Counted from the first letter of the stretch, positions 46,747 to 55,432 are shown. The stretch: DNA of 64,000 nucleotides from Marinobacterium jannaschii DSM 6295 (GCF_000620085.1 NZ_KK211069.1:45527-109526), one strand, 5' to 3'. Numbers and translations: made by a program. Notes: generated from the letters alone by a model not told the origin.

Positions 46747-49700
46747 ATGAAAGGGATTTTCAAAGAGCTGTTAGGAAAACTCTTCGGCTGGCGCTTGGAT
46801 GAATACTCCTCTTACGGCTGCTCGGTTGCACCGTCAAGGTTTGATCCTTTGGCCGATAGATGTAGGGGGATCTTACGTTACTGGATCGAATCTGAACTGT
46901 TCGATCTACCCACATGCCCGTCACCCGTAAACAAACACTTTCACCCGGCAGGGCGTTTTACTGAAGTTTGGGGTAAAAACACCCAACGGCAGATCCGGGA
47001 AGGTAAGTTAGAACTGACCGATAAAAGCCGCTTGGTACTGATGTTCCAATGCCATTATGCCGGGTACCTGATGTACAACTCGGAAGTGCATCCGAACTAT
47101 AACGTACCCAGAACCTTTCTGGTGTCTCAGGCGATGGTGCCGCAGTGGGATGAAGTGCGTCATTGCATCATCTGGAAACTGTCGGATGATGTAGCCGATC
47201 AGACGGTGAATCTGGCATCAATCCGTACCCTGTATCGTAAATGCCAGGCATCGGTACCTGACAATATGTCGCTCTATGAATGGATGGATGCCCGTCTGAA
47301 GGATATCGAAGGCCTCATTACACGGGAGCTGTCGTCTGCAGATGGTCAGGGGCTTGATACCGAAACGCTCTACAGATGTGCCAAAATTGTTAACAGACTG
47401 TTAGCAAAACAGTTCTGGCCCAATAGCGCTGCGCATCGCTTTATGGCTGAACAAAGTCAGCCGCTGGATGCGGGATACGATGATTCCTACATAGGGCATC
47501 GATTCCGCGATGGTGAGATCAGTTTCCGCTGGCGCTTCTGTTTCTATCCCGATGGCAATGAAAATCAGCAGCTGGGGCCTTTCTTCGTAAAGGATCTGGA
47601 ACGCTTGCTGGATAAGGTGATGGACAATGGTACGGATAGTCTTTCTACACCGCTGCGAAAATACCTGTTTGGTCACGCCAACCAGGTTGAAGTTGGTTCC
47701 GCATTGGATAATGGCGAGTTCTTCCATGCTCACACCGCCAGGGTTATTTCCGGGCGCTGGCCTGAAAATCCTGATTATGGTTTGAGTTTGCTGCAGTCCT
47801 TTGCGGTTAATACAGCGTTGGATACACAGTCCCATCCCGTGGTGGCTGTTAACGGTCCGCCCGGCACTGGCAAAACAACTTTGCTAAAGGATGTGATAGC
47901 TGCGTGCTTTGTTGCTCGAACCCGTGCGTTGGCGGATCTATCAATAGGTGATGATTGGTTAGGCTCTGATGCGGTGGTCGAGGCGATTATGGCCCATAGC
48001 ATGGTCGTCGCTTCCAGTAATAACAAAGCGGTTGAAAATATCTCCCGTGAACTGCCCCAACTATCGAAAATCCACACGGCCTATCAGGATCAGATTGGCC
48101 ATTTCAAGAGTGCGGCCAACATCGGGGATTGGGGGACGTTTTGTGCGGTATTGGGCAATCAGTCCAATCGCGGAAATTTCAAACCTGTTCTTGAACGATT
48201 AAAAGCTCACCTTCGAAACCTGAGAGACCCGTTTTCTCTGAACGATCTTATCCGGCGGCTGGAAAGCGCCGAGGCTTCCCGTGCGAAAGAGTTGATCACT
48301 GACTATGTCGCCAGGTTGAACAAAAAGGCGCTATTAATCGATCTTGCCAGTGATCTGCAGAAAACCCCAGCATATCAGAAGCACGCAGTATTTCTTGGAG
48401 CGTTTCGTAACTGTCTGAATAAAGTGGCCTTGGGTTTCGATGAGCCTGAACTGGCGGGCAAGCTTTGGATGGATGCTGATGAAGCAGCATGTACCGATAT
48501 GTTTGAAGCGTTAAACGATTTCAAACGCCAGTGGTTTGGGATAGGTCTCGGGGATAAAAGAGTCGAAGAGAAATTAGCTAAAGCTCGCGCGTGTTTTGAG
48601 CTTTGTTATCAGGAATTAACGAATATCGAACTGAGTGCGGGGCGTAGTGGACTGAATATCTCTGACCACCTGCTTTTTCCTGACTCCTATGCCCGTAACT
48701 ATGGTGAGTCGGATGAGTCGGCTGAGCAACGGTTGCAGAAGTCCAGCCCCTTGGGCAGTAAGGATATAAATGGACGACGTTCGGAGCTGTTTATTGCCGC
48801 ACTTGCACTAAACGAGGCGCTTCTTGAAAGCGTTGCGAAAGCGCTCTTAATACAGTGGGATGAGTTATCGCAGTTGATTGATGGCCGTTCTGAAACCTTT
48901 GAACTCCAACCGGAATATCAGCACGTGTGGGCGACTTTATTCCTGTTTTTTCCTGTGGTCAGCACTTCACTGTCATCGGTTCAGACGCAGTTCAAGCTGA
49001 TGCAAAAGAAAGAGGGTTTTGGTCTGGTGATGTTCGATGAAGCCGGACAAGCGGTGAACTACCATGTGGCGGGCTTATTGCAAAGGAGTCGTCAGGCCAT
49101 TTTCGTTGGTGACCCTATTCAAATTGAGCCGGTGGTAACCACGCCTGAATCTATAGACCGGGATATTGCAGCAGACTTTATGCCGGTATCTGTGCAAGGC
49201 GATGAAGGCAAGTGGGGCGATGACTATCTGGTCAAGATGCTTTCGGCGCAGTCAATTGCCGATCGTGCCTCTGGTTTTTACTCTATGATCGGGCATAGAC
49301 GTATCGGAATTCCTCTATTGGTCCATCGACGTTGTGTCGACCCTATGTTCAGTATTGCCAATCAGATGGCGTATGACGGAAAGATGGTATTAGCAACCCA
49401 CAGCAGCAAGACAAGCTCAGTTAAAAGCGGGTGGGTAAATGTGGTCGAACAACCGGAGGAAGTTCAGTCCGAAGGATATATCAACGATGCGGAAGCGGAT
49501 GCGGCGCTCACACTGATTCGATTCCTGGCAGAGGAGCATCCTGATGTAATTGAAGACGGTATTTTTGTCATTACACCGTTTACCAAGATGGCTAAAGCGC
49601 TGGAGAATAAGTGGAACAAAGCCGCGAAGCTAAGCAAGAACGAAGGATGGATGTGTAAAGTGTTGTCCAGGTCTGATAAAGGCGCTGATCCGAAAGTGTT

Positions 49701-50043
49701 TGCTGAGAACAATATCGGTACCGTACACACATTCCAGGGCAAGGAAGCAGGCGTGGTTATCCTCTGTCTGGCTGCATCTACCGTGCGTAAAAAGAGTGGG
49801 GGCATTAGCTGGGTAAACAGTACGCCTAATCTGCTGAACGTAGCGGTAACCAGGGCTAAGAAACATCTGTTTATTTTGGGTAATCGTAGCGATTGGGTGA
49901 AAGGAGAGCAGTCCAGATACCTGCTATGTGAGGAGATGGAAAGTTATCAAAGCACCGGTGAGCTGGTGGGCGATGATAATGTGGACAAAAATAGTTTTCA
50001 TGTCACTGATGGAGAATTGTCCCTATTGGATCGGTTCTTTTAA
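46747..50043 (+). CDS. large UvrD/Upf1-like SF1 helicase/ATPase, restriction-island linked
   Basis: 1098 residues. An N-terminal region of about 350 residues matches nothing I recognise. A superfamily 1 helicase core follows: Walker A GPPGTGKT near 370, MFDEAGQA (Walker B, DEAG instead of DExx) near 763, TVHTFQGKEAGVVIL near 991 and VAVTRAKKHLFILG near 1030. A long insertion separates Walker A and B (about 390-750). No nuclease motif is seen. It begins 8 bases after hsdS and is followed by the Mrr-type nuclease, so the pair is probably cotranscribed with the R-M genes. A role in defence is inferred from place and type. Confidence 0.85.
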   Translation: MKGIFKELLGKLFGWRLDEYSSYGCSVAPSRFDPLADRCRGILRYWIESELFDLPTCPSPVNKHFHPAGRFTEVWGKNTQRQIREGKLELTDKSRLVLMFQCHYAGYLMYNSEVHPNYNVPRTFLVSQAMVPQWDEVRHCIIWKLSDDVADQTVNLASIRTLYRKCQASVPDNMSLYEWMDARLKDIEGLITRELSSADGQGLDTETLYRCAKIVNRLLAKQFWPNSAAHRFMAEQSQPLDAGYDDSYIGHRFRDGEISFRWRFCFYPDGNENQQLGPFFVKDLERLLDKVMDNGTDSLSTPLRKYLFGHANQVEVGSALDNGEFFHAHTARVISGRWPENPDYGLSLLQSFAVNTALDTQSHPVVAVNGPPGTGKTTLLKDVIAACFVARTRALADLSIGDDWLGSDAVVEAIMAHSMVVASSNNKAVENISRELPQLSKIHTAYQDQIGHFKSAANIGDWGTFCAVLGNQSNRGNFKPVLERLKAHLRNLRDPFSLNDLIRRLESAEASRAKELITDYVARLNKKALLIDLASDLQKTPAYQKHAVFLGAFRNCLNKVALGFDEPELAGKLWMDADEAACTDMFEALNDFKRQWFGIGLGDKRVEEKLAKARACFELCYQELTNIELSAGRSGLNISDHLLFPDSYARNYGESDESAEQRLQKSSPLGSKDINGRRSELFIAALALNEALLESVAKALLIQWDELSQLIDGRSETFELQPEYQHVWATLFLFFPVVSTSLSSVQTQFKLMQKKEGFGLVMFDEAGQAVNYHVAGLLQRSRQAIFVGDPIQIEPVVTTPESIDRDIAADFMPVSVQGDEGKWGDDYLVKMLSAQSIADRASGFYSMIGHRRIGIPLLVHRRCVDPMFSIANQMAYDGKMVLATHSSKTSSVKSGWVNVVEQPEEVQSEGYINDAEADAALTLIRFLAEEHPDVIEDGIFVITPFTKMAKALENKWNKAAKLSKNEGWMCKVLSRSDKGADPKVFAENNIGTVHTFQGKEAGVVILCLAASTVRKKSGGISWVNSTPNLLNVAVTRAKKHLFILGNRSDWVKGEQSRYLLCEEMESYQSTGELVGDDNVDKNSFHVTDGELSLLDRFF

Positions 50044-50071
50044 CCTTTTTCGCACTAATTGAGGATTTTTA

Positions 50072-51115
50072 ATGGCAGTTTGGTTAGTAAGAGCGGGCGC
50101 GCAGGGTGAATACGAACAAAAGTTTATTCAGGAAAACCGGATCTACCTTACCTGGGATGAATTGAACGCAGAGTTAACTCAGATTGAAGATAGAGCGCAA
50201 TTAATTTCAGTATTGGCTGAATTGGATAGTGATGCCAAGCCAAAAAAACTGATGAACCATGCCAGCCAGATCTGGCCATTCGCTCGAACAATGCAGATTG
50301 GTGATCGGGTTATTCTGCCGTCTAAAACTCAGCCAGTGATCTATATTGGGCGGATCACGTCTGAATACCAGCATGATGCCTCAGCTGAGAACCCGTTCTA
50401 TCACTGGCGGTCTATTCAGTGGCTACCGGATGCAGTGCCACGTTCTCACTTCTCACAAGACTTGTTGTACAGCTTTGGGGCCTTTCTCACAATCTGTCGT
50501 ATCCAGAGAAATAATGCCGAAGCTCGTTTGGATCAGATGGAGGCTAATGGCTGGAAAGCAGAAAGTAACCAGCAGATCATTGCACCTTCGTCAGGTTCAG
50601 TTGAGTCAGATGCGACTGATGAACAGGTTGAGTCTGATCTGGAATCTTACGCTCACGATCAAATCATCAAGCTGATTAAGGCCCGCTTTAAGGGACACAA
50701 TCTTACGCGCCTTGTGACAGCGATTCTCGAAGCTAAAGGTTATACCTGCTGGCAAAGCCCGGAAGGGGCGGATGGTGGTGTTGATATCCTCGCTGGTGAT
50801 GGTCCGATGGGATTCGGAGCGCAGAATATTTGTGTGGAGGTAAAGTCTGGTGATGGTCTGGTAGACAGACCTACGGTAGATAAGCTGATCGGGGCAATGA
50901 CCAAGTTCAACGCCCCACAGGGATTATTCGTCTCTTGGGGAGGTTTTCGGTCCAATGTCCAAAAAGAACTAGCGTCCAGCTTCTTCAGGGTTCGTTTATG
51001 GACTCAGCATGATCTGCTGGAACAGCTCTTTGTACATTACGACAAACTGGATGAATCGATTAAAGCAGAGCTGCCACTTAAGCGTGTGTGGACTGTTGCT
51101 AGCATTGAAAGTTAA
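50072..51115 (+). CDS. Mrr-like restriction endonuclease with N-terminal sensor-like domain
   Basis: 347 residues. The C-terminal part (about 190-340) is an Mrr_cat domain: GADGGVDILAG near 233-241 with the catalytic Asp, and VEVKSG near 255 supplying (E)xK. The N-terminal 150 residues (VWLVRAG...GEYEQKFI, PVIYIGRITSEY, WRSIQWLP) resemble PUA/EVE-like or Mrr-N modules that read modified bases; this is a tentative match. A short linker joins the two. With the helicase 28 bases upstream it makes a candidate modification-dependent (type IV-like) two-gene system. Confidence 0.85.
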   Translation: MAVWLVRAGAQGEYEQKFIQENRIYLTWDELNAELTQIEDRAQLISVLAELDSDAKPKKLMNHASQIWPFARTMQIGDRVILPSKTQPVIYIGRITSEYQHDASAENPFYHWRSIQWLPDAVPRSHFSQDLLYSFGAFLTICRIQRNNAEARLDQMEANGWKAESNQQIIAPSSGSVESDATDEQVESDLESYAHDQIIKLIKARFKGHNLTRLVTAILEAKGYTCWQSPEGADGGVDILAGDGPMGFGAQNICVEVKSGDGLVDRPTVDKLIGAMTKFNAPQGLFVSWGGFRSNVQKELASSFFRVRLWTQHDLLEQLFVHYDKLDESIKAELPLKRVWTVASIES

Positions 51116-51218
51116 AGCCTAATGAACCTGTGTGCATCACCTCGGCTCGAGCTCTAATGGGTGAGAGTCGATCAGCTCCTTGCTACAATCGCCGCACAAT
51201 TTTCTGTGAGGCGGGCTA

Positions 51219-52307
51219 GTGGAACTACTCAATACGGAATTTCTCGGACGTCCCCTGCGTCTTGAGGGCAATATGGCTGGCTGGCAACAGCTTTACTGGG
51301 ACAACCAGCTGGTATCAGAGCGGGTTGCTTCAGCGGATGACGGCGAGCCAATCGAGCACCATTTCGAGCTGCAGCACCAGCATGATGAAAGCAGTGTTCG
51401 TTGCAGCATTATTCTTGATCTGGAGTGGCAGCCGTTTTCAATCAGTTACCGCGCACTGGTGAACGATCAGGCGGTGGCTGAGGGGGCGCGTGATGGCAAT
51501 GATCTGGGAAGCTCGACACCGTCGGTCGTGACGCCTGAAAGGCCGCAGCTGAATATGATGGGGCTGGCCTCACTCGGATTTAAGCTGTTTAAGAGCGCCA
51601 AGGTGATCAAAGTGCTGCTGGCGGGCCTCAGCGTCGCGGCCTACGCCTGGCTGTTTTCGCTGCAGTTTGCGTTGGCGCTGATCGCCTGTCTGGTGGTGCA
51701 TGAGTACGGCCATGTGCGGGCGATGAAGCACTTTGGTATGAAAACCAAGGGGATCTACCTGATTCCGTTTCTGGGTGGCCTGGCGCTGAGTGAGAATAAG
51801 GTCAACACCCGCTGGCAGGATGTGGTGATCGCCATTATGGGGCCGACCTTTGGTCTGGGGATGTCAGTACTCCTACTGCTGGCTTACTGGATGACCGGTG
51901 AGATGATCTTTGCCGGACTCTCGGCCTTCAATGCGCTGCTGAACCTGTTTAATCTGCTGCCGGTGCTGCCGCTGGATGGCGGGCATATCCTCAAGAGCAT
52001 CAGCTTTTCGATGAACAGTATTGTCGGGCTGGTGGTCTGCATCCTGGCTGCGGTGGCGGGAGTCTATGTCAGCTATACCTTCGGACTGGCGTTGCTCGGC
52101 TTCCTGCTTCTGATCGGCAGTGTGGAGATCCTGCTGGAGTGGCGCTACCGCCAGTACAGCCGGTTACTGCCGCTCGATCGTTACGGTCAGATATTCTCCT
52201 TTGTCTGGTACCTGCTGACGGTGGCGGGCCTGGTCGGCATTATCATCTACTTTGCCGGTAGTGGTGATGCGGTACTGGGATTACCGCTGAAAGTACTGCA
52301 GAGCTGA
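51219..52307 (+). CDS. site-2 protease family (M50) metalloprotease
   Basis: 362 residues from GTG 51219. An N-terminal soluble section of about 110 residues is followed by 6 or so hydrophobic segments. The zinc motif HEYGH (VVHEYGHVRAM) is near 160 and LPLDGGHIL near 250, the second S2P metal site. It would cut membrane-embedded substrates; targets are not evident from neighbours. Its promoter has TACAAT at about 51184. A terminator follows. Confidence 0.87.
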   Translation: MELLNTEFLGRPLRLEGNMAGWQQLYWDNQLVSERVASADDGEPIEHHFELQHQHDESSVRCSIILDLEWQPFSISYRALVNDQAVAEGARDGNDLGSSTPSVVTPERPQLNMMGLASLGFKLFKSAKVIKVLLAGLSVAAYAWLFSLQFALALIACLVVHEYGHVRAMKHFGMKTKGIYLIPFLGGLALSENKVNTRWQDVVIAIMGPTFGLGMSVLLLLAYWMTGEMIFAGLSAFNALLNLFNLLPVLPLDGGHILKSISFSMNSIVGLVVCILAAVAGVYVSYTFGLALLGFLLLIGSVEILLEWRYRQYSRLLPLDRYGQIFSFVWYLLTVAGLVGIIIYFAGSGDAVLGLPLKVLQS

Positions 52308-52319
52308 TAACATTGCCTG

Positions 52320-52359
52320 AAACCAAACAGCCCCGGAATTCCGTGGCTGTTTGGTTTTA
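52320..52359. terminator. bidirectional terminator
   Basis: AAACCAAACAGCC-CCGGAATTCCGT-GGCTGTTTGGTTTT hairpin directly after the protease gene and ahead of the convergent small gene. Confidence 0.85.
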
Positions 52360-52415
52360 GCCCTGCTGCAAATGGCAGGGAAGGTAAAAGCGATCAGTTC
52401 AGGCTAGGTGCCGAT

Positions 52416-52706
52416 CTATTTAACCAGCTTAAGGTCCGGTGCCGAACGCCTGGCCCGGGTCAGTTCCTCATAGACCATGTCGAGGACCTGGGTGTAGAAA
52501 TCACAGTGCGACTGGCCCTTGGGTTTGGCCGCGGTGCACAGGATGATTGCCCAGCGCTGGGTGCTGATCTGTTGCAGTGCGCTGGCTGAGAAAATCCGCA
52601 CTACATGGTCCAGGGCGCCTTCAATTGCGCCATCAATGTAGCTCCTGTTGGCTGTTGGATAAGCTTCAAGCAGAATGTCGCAGATGCTTTCGCGGTCAAT
52701 ACTCAT
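52416..52706 (-). CDS. conserved hypothetical small protein
   Basis: 96 residues, mostly helical, no signal or membrane span. Features visible are the N-terminal RESICDILLEAYPTANRSYIDG and a middle CTAAKPKGQSHCDFYTQV. It starts at ATG 52706. It points away from the SRAP gene, with about 190 bases between the divergent starts. I do not recognise the family; function unknown. Confidence 0.6.
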   Translation of the reverse strand: MSIDRESICDILLEAYPTANRSYIDGAIEGALDHVVRIFSASALQQISTQRWAIILCTAAKPKGQSHCDFYTQVLDMVYEELTRARRSAPDLKLVK

Positions 52707-52894
52707 GGAACAATGTCCCTATCTGATTCGCCCGAAGACCCTACGTTAGCAATATCACACCAATTCAAAAACCACCTAAAGGTTTAGTCTGGCGATCTTT
52801 TAGTCGCGTCGTTGCGATAAATCAGGCTTTGGATCGCGGAGATTGGCAATCACTATACTAAAGGAAGCCAAAGCCGCGAACAGGGTGACAAAAA

Positions 52895-53479
52895 GTGTGT
52901 GGACGTTTAAACGTATCAGACGCGCCACTGAGTGAGTGGGTCAGTGAGCTACTGGGTATCAGGTTTCAGGCCCACAGCAACAGTGACCTGCGTCCGACTG
53001 ACAATGTGGCTGCGGTTGTTTCACTGCAACAGCCTACGCAGCTTGATTTGCAATGGGGCATCAAGCCGGCCTGGGCAAAACGGCTTCTGATTAACGCTAA
53101 AGCGGAAACAGTCGCGGAGAAAATTACCTTCAAAGCTGCATTTGCCGCTACTCGCTGCCTGATACCCTGTTCCGGCTGGTATGAATGGCGCATAGAAGGC
53201 GAGGGGCATAAACAGAAATACCTGTTCACTGAGCCTTCGGGTTTACCTCTGCTGATGGCTGCGGTCTGGTATCCCGCGCGTGGCTGTCCTGATAAAGAGG
53301 GCGGTCAGTTTGTCTCCCTTACCCGACCTGCCAATCCCGCTTGCCTGCCTTACCATCACCGTATGCCGCTGTTTATCAGGCCTGATTGTGTCCGGCAATG
53401 GTTGCAGGGGGATATGGCCACTGCCGGCACGATGCTGGGCGGAGATGATGCTCAGTCTTTCCTGATCTGCGCCGCTTAA
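52895..53479 (+). CDS. SRAP (YedK/HMCES-like) abasic-site protein
   Basis: 194 residues beginning MCGRLNV: after Met removal Cys2 is the catalytic residue that bonds covalently to abasic sites in single-stranded DNA. Further family motifs are RPTDN (about 31-35), NAKAET near 66, CSGWYEW near 90, and HHRMP near 150 with the catalytic His. It protects and processes abasic DNA. The start is GTG 52895, required for the CGR motif. Confidence 0.92.
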   Translation: MCGRLNVSDAPLSEWVSELLGIRFQAHSNSDLRPTDNVAAVVSLQQPTQLDLQWGIKPAWAKRLLINAKAETVAEKITFKAAFAATRCLIPCSGWYEWRIEGEGHKQKYLFTEPSGLPLLMAAVWYPARGCPDKEGGQFVSLTRPANPACLPYHHRMPLFIRPDCVRQWLQGDMATAGTMLGGDDAQSFLICAA

Positions 53480-53506
53480 AGCGTCGCCTGAGCTAAGGAG
53501 TTTTCT

Positions 53507-53893
53507 ATGCAACTTTCTATGCAACTTGGCACCTTTTCTATCAGCCTGACTGTCCGGGACCTGCAAGCTTCCCGTTCCTTTTATGAGAAGCTTGGTTTCA
53601 GCGCGAGCTGCGGTGATGAGGCTGAAAACTGGTTGATTATGCAGAACGGCGACCAGTTGATTGGCCTGTTTCAGGGCATGTTCGAACGCAATATGCTCAC
53701 TTTTAATCCCGGCTGGGATCAGCAGGGCAATCAGCTGGAGACGTTTACCGATATTCGGGAGTTGCATCAGCGACTGAGCGCGTCAGATATCCCTATCGAG
53801 CAGGATGAAAGCTGCGCAAGTGAGGCGGGGCCCGCCAGCTTTATCGTCACCGATCCCGATGGCAATCCGATACTGATCGATCAGCACCGCTGA
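53507..53893 (+). CDS. VOC (glyoxalase/bleomycin-resistance fold) family protein
   Basis: 128 residues with the beta-alpha-beta-beta-beta VOC pattern, opening TFSISLTVRDLQASRSFYEKLGF and closing FIVTDPDGNPILIDQH. Start ATG 53507 is 7 bases after AAGGAG. The family covers glyoxalases, dioxygenases and resistance proteins; the reaction here is unknown. It lies 27 bases after the SRAP gene in the same direction. Confidence 0.85.
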   Translation: MQLSMQLGTFSISLTVRDLQASRSFYEKLGFSASCGDEAENWLIMQNGDQLIGLFQGMFERNMLTFNPGWDQQGNQLETFTDIRELHQRLSASDIPIEQDESCASEAGPASFIVTDPDGNPILIDQHR

Positions 53894-53929
53894 TCTCATC
53901 TGCTGTCTCTGTCGCTGCTGTCGTATCGT

Positions 53930-53962
53930 CAAAAAAAAGCCCCATCGGTAAGGATGGGGCTT
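53930..53962 (-). terminator. intrinsic terminator reading leftward (end of candidate sRNA)
   Basis: On the minus strand AGCCCCATC-CTTACC-GATGGGGCT is followed by eight T. There is no T-run for plus-strand reading, so it serves a minus-strand transcript. No minus-strand protein gene lies between here and 54601. Confidence 0.8.
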
Positions 53963-54036
53963 CAAAGCCAACTTTGATATACAGAGTAACCCCGGTTCTG
54001 AAGTGCAATCGCTCACCTTCAGGGGGCCCTTAGAGC
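53932..54036 (-). ncRNA. candidate regulated small RNA, about 105 nt
   Basis: Predicted start near 54036 (from the promoter at 54043-54071), end at the terminator's T-run near 53932. The transcript has a second strong hairpin near its 5' end, CTGAAGGTG-AGCGATTG-CACTTCAG, flanked by CCCC and GGGG that can extend it. There is no ATG frame inside; a GTG frame at 54016 would run through the terminator and is rejected. It is controlled by two RutR-like operators. Promoter, operators, hairpin and terminator are seen; existence of the RNA is inferred, and it matches no family I know. Confidence 0.55.
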
Positions 54037-54042
54037 ACCTTC

Positions 54043-54071
54043 ATTACAGCAAAACCTGACTTTTGGGTCAA
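54043..54071 (-). promoter_or_regulatory. sigma-70 promoter of the candidate small RNA
   Basis: Minus strand TTGACC (54071-54066), 17 bases, TGTAAT (54048-54043). The -35 box is inside the palindrome at 54057-54070, exactly as at the gcl promoter, where the same 16-mer is used. Confidence 0.6.
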
Positions 54072-54094
54072 TTGGAAATTGACTTAAAAGTCAG
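54056..54094. promoter_or_regulatory. tandem RutR-like operators (two TGAC-N6-GTCA palindromes)
   Basis: TGAC-TTTTGG-GTCA at 54057-54070 and TGAC-TTAAAA-GTCA at 54080-54093, centre to centre 23 bases. Together they also form one 18-base inverted repeat (16/18) about a GGA centre. The first contains the 16-mer found on the gcl promoter. The RutR-like gene at 54601-55206 lies nearby and is the obvious regulator. Confidence 0.6.
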
Positions 54095-54600
54095 AAAATA
54101 TCGGGATTTATATATACCGTTATCTTGCGTGTTCCTATTGCAGGTTTTCTTATCGGCCTTGGTGCTGACGTTTCCGTGAAACTGACCGGTTAATCAGGGC
54201 TGGGAGCCATGCCGGCTGCAGGTGCCTGTGGCCTCAGGCGGGGCGCTCAGGCCTGGCCTGGATGTGATCCCGATGGCTCTTACAGCGCCGATCGTGGAGA
54301 TGTGAGTATGGAGGTATGAGTATGGGGATATGAGTGTTACAGCGTATACAGGTCGCGGATGGTGTAGGTTGCCGGTTCTTGCTGCGCGGGAGTAGGGTGC
54401 CCAGGTGTCGGTTAAGGTAGGAGATCTGCGTAGTTATCGGCTGGCAAAGCTTTGCCAGCCGATAGCTGAGAGATTCACTGCGCTTTGTATTGCCATTTGC
54501 GGGCCGGTTGAATGCCGTCACGTAAGTGTGAGTGCTGAAGAGATGAGCCCTGCTTGCAGGAATCCCGGGGTTCCGCTTTGAGGCTCCGCGCCATGGGGTG
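54095..54600. other. non-coding region between candidate sRNA control region and rutR-like gene
   Basis: About 500 bases with no convincing gene. The minus-strand frame at 54234-54521 has low-complexity, Pro/Arg/His-rich composition and is rejected. Near 54301-54336 the words GAGTATGG and TATGAGTAT recur, a small degenerate repeat. A perfect 30-base palindrome at 54435-54464 is listed separately. A short plus-strand frame ending at 54193 (GADVSVKLTG) could be a gene remnant, but nothing supports it further. Confidence 0.4.
54435..54464. repeat. perfect 30-base palindrome without spacer
   Basis: Left half TATCGGCTGGCAAAG, right half CTTTGCCAGCCGATA, exact complement with no loop, 137 bases beyond the 3' end of the rutR-like gene. 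No T-run on either side. It could form a cruciform, bind a dimeric protein, or end the regulator's message. Confidence 0.8.
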
Positions 54601-55206
54601 CTAGCCAGGCAGTGTCCCGGCCAGTACCAGGCGGGTAATCAGTTCGGCGGCGGTGTCGTAATCTTCCTGGTCCAGCTTCTCTTTTCCGGTGACTGCGGTG
54701 ATCTGCCAGTCAAAGTCGGCGTAGGTCTGGGTGGATGCCCAGATGGTGAAAAGCAGATGCTTCGGGTCGACCGCCTGCATCTGCCCGTCGGCGATCCACT
54801 GTTCAATGCGGGCGACACTGGCGCGGGTCTGCTCCATCAGGCGCTCGGTAATATCCTCGGGCAGGTGAGGTGCGCCATGCATGATCTCGCTGGCAAATAC
54901 CTTGGAAGCACTGGGGTAGTTCTGGGAGATGGTAATCTTGGCTTTAATATATTCCCGTAACGCCGTTTCCGGATCCTGATAGATTTCGAAGGGTTCAGAT
55001 GAGGCCAGCAGGGGTTCTACTACCGATTCCAGTACCGAACGGTAGAGGATCTCTTTGCTTTTAAAGTAGTAGTAGACATTGGGCTTGGGTAAGCCGGCTT
55101 TGTTGGCGATATCGATTATCTTGGTGGCAGCAAAGCCTTTGTCGGCAAAGACTTCACTGGCTACGGTAAGGATGGTTGCTCTGTTGCGTTCGCGGATGCT
55201 GGCCAA
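54601..55206 (-). CDS. TetR family regulator of the RutR subfamily
   Basis: 201 residues. N-terminal helix-turn-helix (about 8-55, KIIDIANKAGLPKPNVYYYFKSKEILY). The C-terminal domain follows E. coli RutR closely: NYPSASKVFASEIMHGAPHL, AVDPKHLLFTIWASTQTYADFDWQI and AVTGKE align with the RutR equivalents. RutR is a pyrimidine-sensing repressor that binds TTGACCA-NN-TGGTCAA. Here the gene sits beside purine catabolism, and TGAC-N6-GTCA sites occur at gcl, the permease and the candidate sRNA, so its ligand may be a purine or ureide intermediate. No such site is seen directly on its own promoter. Confidence 0.9.
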   Translation of the reverse strand: MASIRERNRATILTVASEVFADKGFAATKIIDIANKAGLPKPNVYYYFKSKEILYRSVLESVVEPLLASSEPFEIYQDPETALREYIKAKITISQNYPSASKVFASEIMHGAPHLPEDITERLMEQTRASVARIEQWIADGQMQAVDPKHLLFTIWASTQTYADFDWQITAVTGKEKLDQEDYDTAAELITRLVLAGTLPG

Positions 55207-55371
55207 GGTTTCCTGACTCCCAAGGGCGGTGACTGCTGGGCAGGCGCCTGTTCCAAGATAAAGTAAGGGGCGAATACTATCACCGGGGTCAGGATTTTCT
55301 CAAGCGCTGATCCCTGAGTGGGCCCGCAGGGTCGGGGGCATTGGTGTGTTATTTGGCTTGCGGCCAGATAT

Positions 55372-55397
55372 AAAAAAGCCAGCAAACGGCTGGCTTT
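55372..55397 (-). terminator. intrinsic terminator after the Tsx-like gene
   Basis: Minus strand AAAGCCAGC-CGTTT-GCTGGCTTT followed by a T-run; 36 bases after the channel gene's stop. Confidence 0.88.
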
Positions 55398-55432
55398 CAG
55401 GATGAAGGGGTCAGGCGTTCAGTTCAGCTGGC

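Noticed and set aside
38845-51115. defence island as part of a prophage or integrative element
   Set aside because: No integrase, transposase, phage structural gene, or flanking tRNA/direct repeat is visible; transfer is possible but its borders cannot be shown.
53783-54016. 77-codon minus-strand frame starting at GTG 54016
   Set aside because: It runs through the strong terminator and antisense to the VOC gene; the sRNA reading is simpler.
54234-54521. 95-codon minus-strand frame
   Set aside because: Low-complexity, Pro/His/Arg-rich, contains a perfect palindrome, no ribosome site or family.
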